Shown: one piece after another, positions 63,755 through 64,000 of the stretch
Layout of the letters: the number at the start of each line of letters is the position of its first letter
How positions within the stretch are numbered: position 1 is the first letter of the stretch
Origin: Bacteroidaceae bacterium
GTDB taxonomy: Bacteria; Bacteroidota; Bacteroidia; Bacteroidales; Bacteroidaceae
DNA: 64,000 nt
Assembly (NCBI GenBank): GCA_902362595.1
Contig: CABIXF010000016.1
Span: forward strand, 1 to 64,000
Direction of reading: 5' to 3'
Position numbers and translations under genes: made by a program
The notes under the pieces: generated by a model
Database searches by the model: none
What the model was told of the DNA's origin: nothing
Seen by the model: the letters and a program-made list of their open reading frames with translations, nothing else

Positions 63755-64000
63755 TTAAAATTGTTCGCCCTTATATTCTACATAAGAGCTAACTTCCTTC
63801 TTATTCACCGGAACCAAACGCAAAGCCGCCCCTCCTCTAGGAAGCAGACGAAATGTAATCACATCTTTACACGGCACAAGCACATACGAACATTTTACAT
63901 GGGTTTTCGTTTTTACCTCATCACCTCCATCTGTGTAAATCGATGCCAAGTAGTTTTGATCCTTATCCAAAAATGAGCAGTCCAACTTTTCCAAAGACCC
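63755..64000 (-). CDS. GH97 glycoside hydrolase, C-terminal end only (runs off window)
   Basis: The last 81 codons of a gene continuing past the right edge. The beta-rich segment LDCSFLDKDQNYLASIYTDG followed by RGGAALRLVP matches the C-terminal domain of GH97 alpha-glucosidase/galactosidase proteins. The catalytic part is outside the window. It lies 128 bp upstream of GH43 on the same strand and probably belongs to the same polysaccharide locus. Confidence 0.72.
   Translation of the reverse strand, partial: GSLEKLDCSFLDKDQNYLASIYTDGGDEVKTKTHVKCSYVLVPCKDVITFRLLPRGGAALRLVPVNKKEVSSYVEYKGEQF

Overview
The window looks like chromosome of a gut Bacteroidales, most likely Bacteroides or Phocaeicola. 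The support is TAnnTTTG (-7) promoter elements before many genes; Bacteroidetes-specific families (DUF5686, DUF4270, PCMD, an LptE-type lipoprotein, a SPOR lipoprotein); Bacteroides-type glycan enzymes (GH51, GH57, GH133, GH43, GH88, GH97); and a reverse rubrerythrin next to a PerR-like regulator. I saw no rRNA, tRNA, CRISPR array, prophage or intact insertion sequence. Nearly everything is core chromosome. The left edge (a decaying OmpA gene and an AAA/PD-(D/E)XK protein) and the right edge (a polysaccharide-utilisation fragment) look accessory.

Layout: 0.1-3.4 kb, OmpA-like pseudogene and AAA/nuclease-like protein. 4.1-5.9 kb, phosphohexomutase. 6.0-9.4 kb, M23 and C69 peptidases. 9.5-14.0 kb, phoH-purC-ubiE-aroE-hydrolase. 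14.3-16.2 kb, NAD synthetase. 16.4-17.4 kb, peroxide-response pair perR-rubrerythrin. 17.6-18.8 kb, DUF418 membrane protein. 18.9-22 kb, sigma-54 activator-lptE-TPR protein-secG. 22-27.3 kb, DUF5686 protein, inositol-phosphate synthase and a divergent PfkB kinase. 27.4-32.1 kb, porin-pstSCAB phosphate uptake. 32.3-33.8 kb, GH51 arabinofuranosidase. 34-37.6 kb, MltG and KtrAB. 37.8-40.6 kb, TrpB2 and panDC. 40.8-47.8 kb, alpha-glucan storage genes (GT5, GT4, GH57, GH133) with a DUF4270 lipoprotein. 48.1-54.5 kb, serS, miaA-lipid kinase-kdsA-porin, and gapA. 54.8-57.4 kb, PCMD protein, SPOR lipoprotein and a small YtxH/holin-like envelope operon. 57.4-60.7 kb, tricorn-like protease. 60.7-64 kb, GH88, GH43 and the 3' end of a GH97.

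The most unusual signal is non-coding. Three intergenic arrays (3723-3826, 17519-17623, 39178-39303) repeat with a 22-bp period. Each unit is a 16-bp imperfect palindrome (5-bp arm, 6-bp centre, 5-bp arm) followed by a 6-bp variable linker. Two arrays use AAACG/CGTTT arms. The third uses TACTT/AAGTA arms but shares centre sequences such as CTTTGA. I do not recognise them as a described element. Other regulatory signals are a PHO-box-like direct repeat before the porin-pst operon, a PerR-type box before perR, and many hairpin terminators.
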